Positions 41,403 to 51,779 of a stretch of 64,000 bases of DNA are shown here, piece by piece. Both the position numbers and the translations under genes were made by a program. The notes under the pieces were generated by a model. It saw nothing but the letters and a program-made list of their open reading frames with translations. It was not told the DNA's origin and did no database searches. Within the stretch, counting starts at the first letter, position 1. The number at the start of each line of letters is the position of its first letter. The DNA lies in the NCBI GenBank assembly GCA_964034945.1, contig OZ035962.1, forward strand, positions 47,338,386 through 47,402,385, written 5' to 3'. The stretch comes from Chrysopilus asiliformis (Eukaryota > Arthropoda > Insecta > Diptera > Rhagionidae).

Positions 41403-41671
41403 GAGGGGGTACCCCCCATACAAACGAAAACGTTTTTTGTGAATATCTCAAAAACGGTGCATCTTATCAAAAAATTCCAAGAACAAAAATTATTCCAGAT
41501 ATTACATAAAACTCCCATACATCAAAATCCGATTGGAACAAATTTTAAAAAATCTTATTGGAAAGTTTGACTTCATAGTGGAATTTTGATAAAACTGTTC
41601 GCCATTCATTTAAATCACCATACGGGTTTTCAATAATTGCCAGATTGGCAATTATAGCTTTTGTTATGTTT
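41403..41671 (-). repeat. DINE-like unit, right part (left part ends at 21907)
   Basis: Starts with the duplicated GAGGG, then GGTACCCCCCATACAAACG, and runs to the ATAATTGCCA hairpin and GTTATGTTT. With 21627-21907 it makes one complete unit. Confidence 0.88.
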
Positions 41672-42232
41672 TTGCCTTACCGTTTGTAACGCCAAGATGC
41701 CGTCATCACACACAAAAATGAATTACACCAGTGTGTTTAGAATGATAAAAATAATTGATTTCTGCATGTCCGTCCGTCCGTCTGTCTGTCCGTCCGTCTA
41801 TCTGTCCGTCCGTCTGTCTGTCCGTCTGTCTGTCCGTCTGTCTGTGGCGCGGATTGCGGGTGCACGGATTGAGCTAGAGACTTGAAATTTTGCGCAAATC
41901 CGTTGTTCGTAAAATGCGAGGCTAAGTTCGTTCATGGGCAAAAATGGATCATTAGGAGGGGTACCCCCCATACGAACGAGAACGATTTTTGCGAATATCT
42001 CAAAAACGGTGCATCTTATCAAAAAAAGTCCAAGAACAAAAGTTATTTAGAATATGGTTCTACATAAAACTCTCATACATTAAAATCCGATTGGAATCAA
42101 TTTTAAAAAATCTTATAGAAAAGTTTGACTTCAAAGTGGAATTTAGGTACAACTGTTCGAATTTTGATACGAATATCACCATACGGGTTTTCAATAATTG
42201 CCAGATTGGCAATTATAGTTTTTGTTATGTTT
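41672..42232 (-). repeat. DINE-like repeat
   Basis: Nearly complete unit, missing only the terminal GGGTATA hairpin. A (CTGT/CCGT) run lies at 41767-41845. It directly abuts the preceding and following units in the same orientation. Confidence 0.85.
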
Positions 42233-42235
42233 TTT

Positions 42236-42353
42236 ATTATACCCGTATGGTGAAATCAAAGGGTATATTAACTTTGCCTTATCGTTTGTAACGCCAAGAC
42301 CCCGTCATCACACACAAAAATGAATTACACCATTGTGTTTAGAATAATAAAAA
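42236..42353 (-). repeat. DINE-like repeat, terminal fragment
   Basis: TATACCCGTATGGTGAAATC through GAATTACACCATTGTGTTTA, then broken at the GC-rich block. Confidence 0.8.
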
Positions 42354-42427
42354 CTAGGGGCTGCGCCCCGAACCGCTTCGCGGTTCATCCCCCTTCCGCA
42401 GGTCGGCCTACGGCCTAGCCCCTCGCG
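42354..42427. repeat. GC-rich cluster of three hairpins
   Basis: GGGGC-TGC-GCCCC, GAACCGC-TTC-GCGGTTC and a longer GGTCGGCC-TAC-GGCCTAGCCCC pairing lie in a row. The base composition differs sharply from the flanks. Origin unknown. Confidence 0.7.
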
Positions 42428-42753
42428 CTTGAATTGTTGGAATTTGATGTATGGAGATGTTACGTAAAATTATTTAAATATATTTCAGCTCTCGCCTTCC
42501 TCTTTACTCGGCCTCGAGTCAAATGCATATAGTTAACCCAAAAAAAGAAATTTTCTTAGACATTTTTCTTTGTGACCCAACGCTGTATTACAAAATCATA
42601 CTGTTTACTTACAATATATTCAATAACGGTAAAAGGTGGTTATCCACACGGGGAAAGACAATATTGTATTGTGGGAAATGTTATTTTTTTAAATTCATGT
42701 CATACATTGAAGCACCAAATCCCTTTAGAATTGCAGAAGATAGCAGTTGAGGG
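42428..42753. other. Spacer, nothing recognised
   Basis: A/T-rich. It is bounded by the GC-rich cluster on one side and the hAT-like target duplication on the other. Confidence 0.4.
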
Positions 42754-42761
42754 CTATACAT

Positions 42762-43771
42762 AACGATGGTATCTATACTGTTTTTCGCAGTATTATATTG
42801 TTTTTCAGACTCCAATACTGCATTACTGCTTTTTTCCCCAAAATACTGTATTTAAATACTCAGAAAACTTTAATTTTTAACGTTTCAAAATTCAAATTTA
42901 TTAATAGCAATGCAAAACGTCAGTGGCAACACAAAACAGTTGCATCACATGGCAAGTGTAAATACATTCAAACGACGAACAGCGAACTATTGGTGGCAAC
43001 ATGTCATTAGATTCGCTTCTTCCTTTCCCCATCGATTACTGTCTTGTCATTATTCATCCTTCTTCAGAACGCGTTACTTTGATTTTGGTTTCCATTGTTA
43101 ATTTAAAAGAATAAAAGTGCCGAAATTAAAAGCAAAGACACAAATTTTCATTGAATAAAATTTATACTGCGAAAAATACTGTTTTTATATCCGTATGGTG
43201 AAACCAAAGGGTATATTAGATTTGCCTTACCGTTTGTAACGCCAAGATCCCGTCATCACACAAAAAAATGAATTACACCAGTGTGTTTCCGTCCGTCCGT
43301 CTGTGGCGCGGATTGCGGGCGCACGGATTGAGCTAGAGACTTGAAATTTTGCGCAGATTGGTTTTTCGTAAAATGCAAGGCTAAGTTCGTTTATGGGCAA
43401 AAATGGACCCTTAGCGGGGGTACCCCCCATACGAACGAAAAAGTTTTTTGCGAACATCTCAAAAACGGTGCATCTTATCAAAAAATTCCAAGAACAAAAG
43501 TTATTTAGGATATGATTCCACATAAAACTCCCATACATCAAAATCCGATTGGAATAAGTTTTAAAAAATCTTATTGGAAAGTTTGACTTCAAAGTGGAAT
43601 TTTGGTACAACTGTTCGAATTTAGATACGAATATCAACATACGGGTTTTCAATAATTGCAAGATTATGGCAATTATATAACTTTTGTTATGTTTTCAAAT
43701 CGATTTACTGCTTTTTTAAATTTTTAGGTGAAATATACTGTTTTTTGTCCGAAAAAAGATACCATCGTTAG
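42762..43771. mobile_element. hAT-like element (8-bp duplication)
   Basis: CTATACAT flanks both sides (42754-42761 and 43772-43779). The ends AACGATGGTATC and, reverse-complemented, CTAACGATGGTATC match, and both are followed by ACTGTTTTT(C/G)-type sequence. No transposase. Its right half is occupied by a DINE-like unit. Confidence 0.65.
43181..43694 (-). repeat. DINE-like repeat inside the hAT-like element
   Basis: GTTTTTATATCCGTATGG to GTTATGTTT, with the CTGT/CCGT core reduced to a few units and part of the adjacent block missing. Confidence 0.82.
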
Positions 43772-43779
43772 CTATACAT

Positions 43780-44120
43780 AAAAAGGAGGGATAGATATTA
43801 GTGAGCAAAAATTTTTCTTGCGGGCTGACCTCTCTCATGGTGAAAACCGGATCCGAAACTCTTAAGCGCATAAAGAGGTTTCAAGAGAGGGAAAGGGGTT
43901 GCTATTAAACTGGATCCGACACACTTGAGTACGAGATATCAGAAGAAACGGGGATTGACATCAAAAAGAATCAGATCCTGTATTCTGTCAATAACTGTAC
44001 CTGTGTGCAAAGTTTGATCAAAATCGGCCACACTGTTTTTGCGTGATGCCGGAACAAACATTTAGACAAACAGACAGAAATACCGACCGACATACGGACA
44101 GACGGACAAACATAAATTTT
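43780..44120. other. Unassigned repeat-like spacer
   Basis: Contains GTTTGATCAAAATCGGCCAC and a GACA/GACG run (44070-44110) reminiscent of Helitron-type ends. No boundaries were found. Confidence 0.35.
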
Positions 44121-44360
44121 AAGCATAACAAACCCTATAATTGCCGGTCTGGCAATTATTAGAAACTCGTATAGTGATATTCCTATCAAAATTCGAACAG
44201 TTGTATCAAAATTCCAGTTTGAAGTCAAATTGGAAAGTTTTTAAAATTTGTTCCAATCGGATTTTAATGTATGGGAGTTTTATTTAGAATCATATCCTAA
44301 ATAACTTTTGTTCTTGCACTTTTTTAATAAGATGCACCGTTTTTGAGATATTTACAAAAA
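44121..44360 (+). repeat. DINE-like unit, piece 1 of 3
   Basis: AAGCATAACAAACCC, the ATAATTGCC hairpin, and on to TTTTGAGATATTTACAAAAA, where the left foldback element starts. Pieces 2 and 3 follow in order at 45712 and 47273. Confidence 0.85.
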
Positions 44361-45711
44361 AAAATAAAAAAAAATTTTTTAAAAAAAGCTTTTATTAAAA
44401 AAAATGCACTAAAAAGAAAAAAATAATTTTCTGGACGCTGTGTATCACAAATATAAAAGCTTTTAAAAAGCGAGATAAATGTTTATTTTATTGTTTTATG
44501 CTTTATCTCGCTTTTTAAAAGCTTTTATATTTGTGATACACAGCGTCCAGAAAATTATTTTTTTCTTTTTAGTGCATTTTTTTTAATAAAAGCTTTTTTT
44601 AAAAAAATTTTTTTTATTTTTTTTTATTTTGTTCTTTTTAGTCTTCGAATATATAGCTTTACATTTGAGATGTCCTTACAGGCTTTTTAACTTGAGAATC
44701 GTATTCAGCGAACCCCAAAACCCGCAGAATATATTTTTTCCCGGAACAATTGAGAAAAAGGATAATCACGTTATCCTTACAGGACATTCCGTTATCCTTA
44801 CAGACTTTTTAATGACAGATTCGGATTCAGCGATCCCAAAAACCCCAGAATAGATTTTTTTTCCGGAAAATTTGGAGAAAAGGATAATCACGTTATCCTT
44901 ACAGGACCTTCCGTTATCCTTACAGACTTTTTAATGACAGATTCGGATTCAGCGACCCCAAAAACCCCCAGGATAGATTTTTTTCCGGAAAATTTGGAGA
45001 AAAGGATAATCACGTTATCCTTACAGGACCTTCCGTTATCCTTACTGACTTTTTAATAACAGATTCGGATTCAGCGACCCCAAAAACCCCCAGGATAGAT
45101 TTTTTTTCCGGAAAATTTGGAGAAAAGGATAATCACGTTATCCTTACAGGACCTTCCGTTATCCTTACAGACTTTTTAATGACAGATTCGGATTCAGCGA
45201 CCCCAAAAACCCCCAGAATAGATTTTTTTCCGGAAAATTTGGAGAAAAGGATAATCACGTTATCCTTACAGGACCTTCCGTTATACTTACAGACTTTTTA
45301 ATGACAGATTCGGATTCAGCGACCCCAAAAACCCCCAGGATAGATTTTTTTTCCGGAAAATTTGGAGAAAAGGATAATCACGTTATCCTTACAGGACCTT
45401 CCGTTATCCTTACTGACTTTTTAATGACAGATTCGGATTCAGCGACGCCAAAAACCCCCAGGATAGATTTTTTTCCGGAAAATTTGGAGAAAAGGATAAT
45501 CACGTTATCCTTACAGGACCTTCCGTTATCCTTATAAGGACGAAGTATTGAAAATATTGTATTGTCATCGGACTTATATAAGTGTGCAAAATTTCAAGTC
45601 AATCGGACAAGTGGAAGTGGGTCAAAATTGGGTTGCAAGATTTGATCTGACAAACAGACAAACAGACAAACAGACAAACAAGATAGCGAGCTAAATAAAA
45701 GCTTTTAAAAA
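44361..45711 (+). mobile_element. Foldback-type element, left copy
   Basis: About 1.35 kb. The ends resemble each other as inverted repeats (AAAAGCTTTTATT.A). Order: a 270-bp palindrome (44365-44632, arms with GGACGCTGTGTATCACAAAT), seven 122-bp satellite units (44750-45535), a unique stretch, then GACAAACA repeats (45650-45690). No coding. The limits are blurred by A/T runs. It is the mirror image of 45926-47272. Confidence 0.75.
44750..45535 (-). repeat. 122-bp hairpin satellite array, left foldback copy
   Basis: About seven units in reverse orientation, homologous to the Helitron array. Each unit contains AAGGATAA-TCACG-TTATCCTT, an 8-bp perfect stem. Units are much more alike here than in the Helitron. 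Confidence 0.92.
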
Positions 45712-45925
45712 CGTTTTTGTCCGTATGGGGGTACCCCGCCTAATAGACCATTTGTGCCCATTAACGAACTTAGCCTCGCATTTTACGAAAAACGGATCTG
45801 CACAAAATTTCAAGTCTCTAGCTCAATCCGTGCGCCCGCAATCCGCGCCACAGACGGACGAACAGACGGACGGACATGCGAAAATCAATTTTGTTTATCA
45901 TTCTAAACACACTGGTATAATTCAT
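45712..45925 (+). repeat. DINE-like unit, piece 2 of 3
   Basis: CGTTTTTGTCCGTATGGGG through CTTAGCCTCGCATTTTACG, a short GACG run and CACTGGTATAATTCATTTTT. Confidence 0.85.
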
Positions 45926-47272
45926 TTTTAAAAGCTTTTATTTAACTCGCTATCTTGTCTGTTTGTCTGTTTGTTTGTTTTTTTGTTTGTTTGTCGGGGT
46001 CAAATCTTGCAATCAAATTTTGACCCACTTCCACTCATCCGATTCACTTGAAATTTTGTACACTTATATAAGTCCGATGACAATACAATATTTTCTCTAC
46101 TTCGTCCTTGTAAGGATAAGAGAAGGTCCTGTAAGGATAACGTGATTATCCTTTTCTCCAAATTTTCCGGAAAAAAATCTATTCTGGGGGTTTTTGGGGT
46201 CGCTGAATCCGAATCTGTCATTAAAAAGTCAGTAAGGATAACGGAAGGTCCTGTAAGGATAACGTGATTATCCTTTTCTCCAAATTTTCCGGAAAAAAAT
46301 CTATTCTGGGGGTTTTTGGGGTCGCTGAATCCGAATCTGTCATTAAAAAGTCAGTAAGGATAACGGAAGGTCCTGTAAGGATAACGTGATTATCCTTTTC
46401 TCCAAATTTTCCGGAAAAAAATCTATTCTGGGGGTTTTTGGGGTCGCTGAATCCGAATCTGTCATTAAACAGTCAATAAGGATAACGGAAGGTCCTCTAA
46501 GGATAACGTGATTATCCTTTTCTCCAAATTTTCCGGAAAAAAAATCTATTCTGGGGGTTTTTGGGGTCGCTGAATCCGAATCTGTTATTAAAAAGTCAGT
46601 AAGGATAACGGAAGGTCCTGTAAGGATAACGTGATTATCCTTTTCTCCAAATTTTCCGGAAAAAATCTATTCTGGGGGTTTTTGGGGTCGCTGAATCCGA
46701 ATCTGTCATTAAAAAGTCAGTAAGGATAACGGAAGGTCCTGTAAGGATAACGTGATTATCCTTTTCTCCAAATTTTCCGGAAAAAAATCTATTCTGGGGG
46801 TTTTTGGGGTCGCTGAATCCGAATCTGTCATTAAAAAGTCAGTAAGGATAACGGAAGGTCCTGTAAGGATAACGTGATTATCCCTTTCTCCAAATTTTCC
46901 GGAAAAAAATCTATTCTGGGGGTTTTTGGGGTCGCTGAATACGATTCTCAAGTTAAAAAGCCTGTAAGGACATCTCAAATGTAAGGATATATATTCGAAG
47001 ACTAAAAAGAACAAAATAAAAAAAATAAAAAAATTTTTTTTTAAAAAAGCTTTTATTAAAAAAGAATGCACTAAAAAGAAAAAAATAATTTTCTGGACGC
47101 TGTGTATCACAAATATAAAAGCTTTTAAAAAGCGAGATAAAGCATAAAACAATAAAATAAAAATTTATCTCGCTTTTAAAAAGCTTTTATATTTGTGATA
47201 CACAGCGTCCAGAAAATTATTTTTTTCTTTTTAGTGCATTCTTTTTTAATAAAAGCTTTTTTTTAAAAAAAT
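45926..47272 (-). mobile_element. Foldback-type element, right copy (mirror image)
   Basis: Same components as 44361-45711 in reverse order: AAAAGCTTTTATTTAACTCG, TGTTTGTCTG repeats, the unique stretch, eight satellite units (46100-46960) and a palindrome (47000-47272). Together with the left copy it forms a giant inverted repeat around the 214-bp DINE piece. Confidence 0.75.
46100..46960 (+). repeat. 122-bp hairpin satellite array, right foldback copy
   Basis: About eight units, period 122 bp (46231 to 46353). The stem AAGGATAA-CGTGA-TTATCCTT is conserved in nearly all units. Confidence 0.92.
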
Positions 47273-47363
47273 TTTTTTGTGTGTAATGACGGGATCTTGG
47301 CGTTACAAACGATAAGGCAAAGTTAGTATATCCTTTGGTTTCACCATACGGGTATAAAAACAG
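47273..47363 (+). repeat. DINE-like unit, piece 3 of 3
   Basis: GTAATGACGGGATCTTGGCG through the terminal TATCC...GGGTATAAAAAC hairpin. Confidence 0.85.
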
Positions 47364-47389
47364 GCAGTCATTGTTATATTAAGTTAACC

Positions 47390-48040
47390 GCTTATATTAG
47401 GTTAATCGCTGCCACCAAATTGTTATATTGAGTTAACCGCTTATATTAGGTTAATCGCTGCTACCAAATTGTTATAGCGCTGCCCAAATTTGTTGTATTA
47501 AAATGTTGACCGCTGGGACCAAATTCGTTGGAATGTGATACAGATGGATAGAATTTTGTTTAAACACTTTAAATAATTAATAAAACATTAATATCTTTGA
47601 AACAACTTTATTATAGCCTTTTAATGTTTCCAACAATATTTAGATATTTCAAAACACACACTCAAATCTCCCGCTTCTTAAAGAATTATTCGAATGCAAT
47701 TCAACGTTAAAACCGCGAGTCAACATTTAAGAACCAACTGCTATTACTCCAAAAACCTAACTCGCTCAAATCTTAATCGCGACCTATCTACTCTGTGGAT
47801 GGTATTCGAGTGCCTTGTCTTGCTAAATTTTTATATCGAGGGAAAAGGTTTTATCGGAAGATCGCTTGGACATTTGATCCAAGCGTCTGGAGTTTGAAAT
47901 AGGAGATTAAGTACGTGTCGTTTGATGAATTTTAGGTGCACAAATCACATGTTTATCTAGAATAGACAACGTGATTTATGGAGTCTGGGAAAATTGGAGT
48001 TAAAGGAATGTTGAAATGGAATGCGAATTGCACTACAACA
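47390..48040 (-). repeat. G1 3' LTR (limits approximate)
   Basis: The minus strand starts TGTTGTAGTGCAATTCGC after the tract AAGGGGGAAGGGA. The distal end probably lies at 47390 (TGTTATATTAAG). A 64-bp unit (TTATATT.AGTTAACCGC...) is duplicated at 47390-47505. The other LTR is not in the window, so the ends are inferred. Confidence 0.5.
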
Positions 48041-48095
48041 TCCCTTCCCCCTTAAAATGGAGTGTGACTTGCACTACAACATCCCTTCCCCCTTA
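48026..48095 (-). other. Duplicated purine tract and LTR boundary of G1
   Basis: GCACTACAACATCCCTTCCC occurs twice, 49-50 bp apart, so the minus strand shows AAGGGGGAAGGGA|TGTTGTAGTGC twice in tandem. One is the working tract; the other is a local duplication. Confidence 0.7.
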
Positions 48096-48523
48096 AAAAA
48101 TTTTTTTTTTTCAAAAATTTTCTTTAGAACTTTTGGTCAATATTAGTTTCGTTTTTTTTTTTGAATACTTTTTACCAAAAATAAGGCTTTTGTTGTTATA
48201 AAAATTGATTGTATACTTATATATTTATATTTATTATAAAAATTGAATGAATACTTTTTTTTATGTTTATATTTATTATTAAAATTGAATGTTTACTTGT
48301 ATTTTTATTTTCGTTATAAAAATTGAACGTTTACTTATAAAATTTTATTTATTTTTTTTTTTTAAATTGAATGGATACTTATATTTATGTTTATATTTGT
48401 TATAAAAATTGAATGTATACTTATATATTTATATTTTTTATAAAAATTGAATGGATACTTATATTTACTATTTTTTTTTGTAAAGAAAAATTGAAAACTG
48501 GAAGGATATTTATATGAATAATT
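48096..48523 (-). other. G1 env 3' non-coding region
   Basis: Low-complexity T-rich sequence with five or six imperfect repeats of AAAATTGAATG.ATACTTATA-type blocks (48200-48470). Confidence 0.55.
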
Positions 48524-50383
48524 TTATTTATTTATTGTGCTCAAGTTATCTTGGTTTGTTATTTTTGATGGTTTTGGTGGAGGTGTTAGTTCGAAACTTG
48601 ATTTTAGTTCTGTGATCGTTTTTCTTTCAATTGGATCAGATCTATTCGAAATCTCACAACTATTTTGTTTTTTTGACTTATATTGTTTGTAAAGATATAC
48701 TAGTACGAATATTAATATTGCAGCGAGTATGGTGTATATCATCGTATAATGATGGATATTATTTTCTTTTGCGTCCAAAAGGCTAACTGATTCTTGTTTT
48801 TCTTGAAACTTGATTGATCGTGAAAGCTCGTCTATTTCGGTCTTGTCGAAAAGTTTTATTAAGACAGGGTTTTTAGGTAAAGGGCTTTTTTCTGTGTGAT
48901 TTATTTTTGATAAAATTTCAGTAAGATTGATTGAAGGGATAAAAAAATTATTAAGTTTAGAGTATTTTTCGTTACTGCTGTGCAGTAAAAATTCTTTATT
49001 TCGGATGTAACAACCTTGTTTTATTTGTATTATTCCTTTTCCGATAATTAAGAATGGGGTTATCTTGTCATTGCAAACGACATCTATGGATGTTTGATGT
49101 TTTATAGAGTATAGCCATTTGTTCGTTTGTGAAAGTTGTGCCCAGAATGAAGTTTGATTAGTAAGTTGATAATTACATTCATTCCCAATAGGTTCTGATT
49201 TTAGTAAACATATTTCACAGTTAGGATTTCCGGAATGTGTGTTAAAAATTGGGTATTGGGTTTCGCAATAGAATAAATTGTGGTTATGTGTTTTATATTT
49301 TGTAATATCGTTTATATTTAACGTGTAATAATGTTCTCTGGTATAATCAACTACAAGGTAGTCGTATGTTGGCTTGATGAATATATATTCATTATTTACG
49401 GGTGTAGGGAATGGGATAATTTTGAAAATTTGGTACGATTCTTTGAAGGGTATAGGTAACTTTATTTCGAATATAATCTTATTTTTTATAATGGTTGTGG
49501 ACACCTCGCTTAGTTTGTATATTTGTATTAAAATGTTTTCTTTATTATCTAATGGTAATGTCAGATGGGAAGGTAATTCCGATCTTATTTTACTAATTAA
49601 TTTTGTTATTTGTGTTGGCGAAATTATGGGGTGAAATTTTCCATGTTGGGTGTCTGTGACAAGATCCAAAATTTCATTTTGGGTATCCTTGTATCTCATA
49701 AGAATAAGTGTAGTTAAAGAAATTAGTGAATCTAATTCGATTGCTATGCTGTTGTCTGAGGTTTTTGAGTATAATTCTGATAATGTTGATTTTAAAGATG
49801 ATACTTTTTCGTGGATAATTTTGAATTCGTTCTCTATTTTCTGAATTGATTTGTTAAAAAGGTTCGCTGTAGCGTCAAATATTATTGTTTGGTTTTTCAT
49901 TAATGATACTATAAACTCTTGATTTTTTTTAAGATTTGTAATTTGTTCGTCATAGTGTTTCCCGTCATCTTCGTTTAATGTTCCAAATAATGTTTTGGAC
50001 AATATTCCAATTGCATTAAATAACGATCGTTTTTGTCTTGGATTTAAGTTTAAAAGCTTGTTCCTTTCCTCGATAGTTTTTATTGAACTGTTCAATTGGA
50101 ACATTGTTCCGTTACAAGTATGTAAAAGTTCGTTAGTGTTATAGAATTGTTTACATATATTGTTGATTTCGGACGTTAGGAATAGAATGTTTTCGTATTC
50201 TTCTTGATATGCTTCTAAATCGTAGTATGTTATAATTTTCTATTTATTCGTGTATAGTTTTCCTTTTCCGATTTCTTCGAAGTATACTCCTGATGATTCT
50301 TCAATTTTTTGTATTTCGATGCTGTCCTTAAGACCATGAATGATTCGGGGTAGCAGAAGAATTGATATGAAAATAGATAACAT
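48524..50383 (-). pseudogene. env: G1 envelope glycoprotein with one premature stop
   Basis: Errantivirus-type Env, related to baculovirus F-like fusion proteins. The ATG at 50383 opens a hydrophobic signal peptide (MLSIFISILLL). A TAG at 50242-50240 interrupts the frame after about 47 codons; downstream it is open to 48524. A furin-type site RQKR followed by a hydrophobic SLFNAIG sits about 40 residues into the long open part. A transmembrane segment lies at about 48690-48745, with a ~54-residue cytoplasmic tail. It would be made from a spliced RNA in the intact element. This copy cannot make the full protein without reading the stop. Confidence 0.85.
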
Positions 50384-50648
50384 TTTCTGAAAAAATTTGT
50401 TTGTGTTATTCCAAGCGGTTAATTACCAATTTTGATGGTAGAATTTTGAGGAGTGTCTATCGATGTGACTTGATAGGGTCCTAACCAAAGTCAGGAAATT
50501 TTTTTTTTTGTATGGTTTTTGAGGAATACTTTGTCTCCAATCTTAAAATTTTTTTCTTTTGAACTTTTGTCGTAATTTAATTTCGATTTATGTTTGTTCT
50601 TCATAGCCGTTTCTTTTGCTATTTGATGACTATGTTGAAGCCTGGCCT
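50384..50648 (-). pseudogene. G1 integrase C-terminal tail, frameshifted
   Basis: After the main integrase frame leaves at about 50695, a neighbouring frame carries the expected tail (LKARLQHSHQIAKETAM, then KIGDKVFLKNH) down to an A run near 50500-50512. Another shift there precedes LGPYQV. So two frame breaks affect the integrase C-terminus. Confidence 0.6.
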
Positions 50649-51342
50649 TTAGTTCATTTGCATAATTGTCGTAATTATAGCAAACGTTAGGGTATGCTTA
50701 AGGGTCCGGGGAATTGTTACTTGGAATCCATATAATAACTCATGGGGGGAATAATTTGTACTTGAATGTGGAGTGCTATTGTAGACAAACATCGCATAGG
50801 GTAACCACGTATCCCAGTTTTGAGGATCTTTGTCTATATAATTTCTTAAGTATTCTGTTAGTGTTCGGTGACTTCTCTCAAGTGCACCGTTTGTCTGGGG
50901 GTGATAGGGTGTTGTTTTTAATTTTTTGATTTTCAACAATTTAGATACTTCGAGAAACATGCCAGCTATTAAATTTTGACCTTGGTCCGTGAGTATGCTG
51001 TTTGGGATTCTATGCCTACATACTATATTCGTTACAAATGCTTCTGCTAAAGTTTTCGACTCCATGTTTTCCATTGGTATGGCTTCGGAAAATTTTGTCA
51101 GATCGTCCTGAAAGGTTAAGATATATTTTTTTCCAAGGTAGCTTACAGGGAGAGGTCCTACTATGTCAAGGTAGACTGTTTCGAAGGGTTTGGAACTAAT
51201 GCAAGAAATAGCCATAGGGATTTTCGGATTTTTCCCTGATTTATTAGTTTGACATAATTTACATTTTTTTATGAACTGAGTGACATCAGTGGACATCCCT
51301 GTCCAAAAAAATTTCTTTTTTGTTCTGTTTATTGTTCTAGAG
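50649..51342 (-). CDS. pol: G1 integrase
   Basis: Catalytic core of the retroviral-type integrase. CKLCQTNK is the second half of the HHCC zinc site (the His half lies across the hAT at 61450-61480). YLDIVGPLP gives the first catalytic Asp, SILTDQGQNL the second, and NGALERSHRTLTEYL the Glu. The hAT at 51343 cuts the frame; codon phase matches on both sides when one TTCTAGAG is ignored. The C-terminal tail is frameshifted (see 50384). Confidence 0.87.
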
Positions 51343-51457
51343 CAGTGGTTCCCAAAGTGGTCCCTACGGACCCCCAGGGGTCCCCGGGATCATTCAGGGG
51401 GTCCGTGGAAAAATAAAATTGATTTGGGGGTCCCTGAACAACGTCAGGGGGTCCGCG

Positions 51458-51779
51458 ATTTATATTTTTATACTGGAGATTTGAATTAAAACACACAAAA
51501 TAGGATTTTCTTTAATCACTTTTTATTCACTTAACTTTACAGCAAAGACTGACACGATTTACTGGCCTCCGTCCAGTCATCTTAATCTCTTTTTATATTC
51601 TTGTACATGTTTATCTTATTTCTATATTTTATTTATTAAACTTAGTTTTGAGATTGGTGACGATGCATCAGGTGCATCTGATTCACCATGACAGTGGTTT
51701 ATTGTTTATGTTTAGTTTATTGGACTCTGTCATCTCCAATGAGTCAGGTCCATTGTCATTAGGATTCGTATATATAACT
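51458..51779 (-). repeat. G2 3' LTR
   Basis: Its minus-strand 5' part contains the last ~97 bp of the env reading frame. No difference from the 5' LTR was seen. Confidence 0.93.

Noticed and set aside
44750..46960. Regularly spaced repeats resembling a CRISPR array
   Set aside because: The full 122-bp unit repeats with no unique spacers, the arrays lie in mobile elements, and the genome is eukaryotic.
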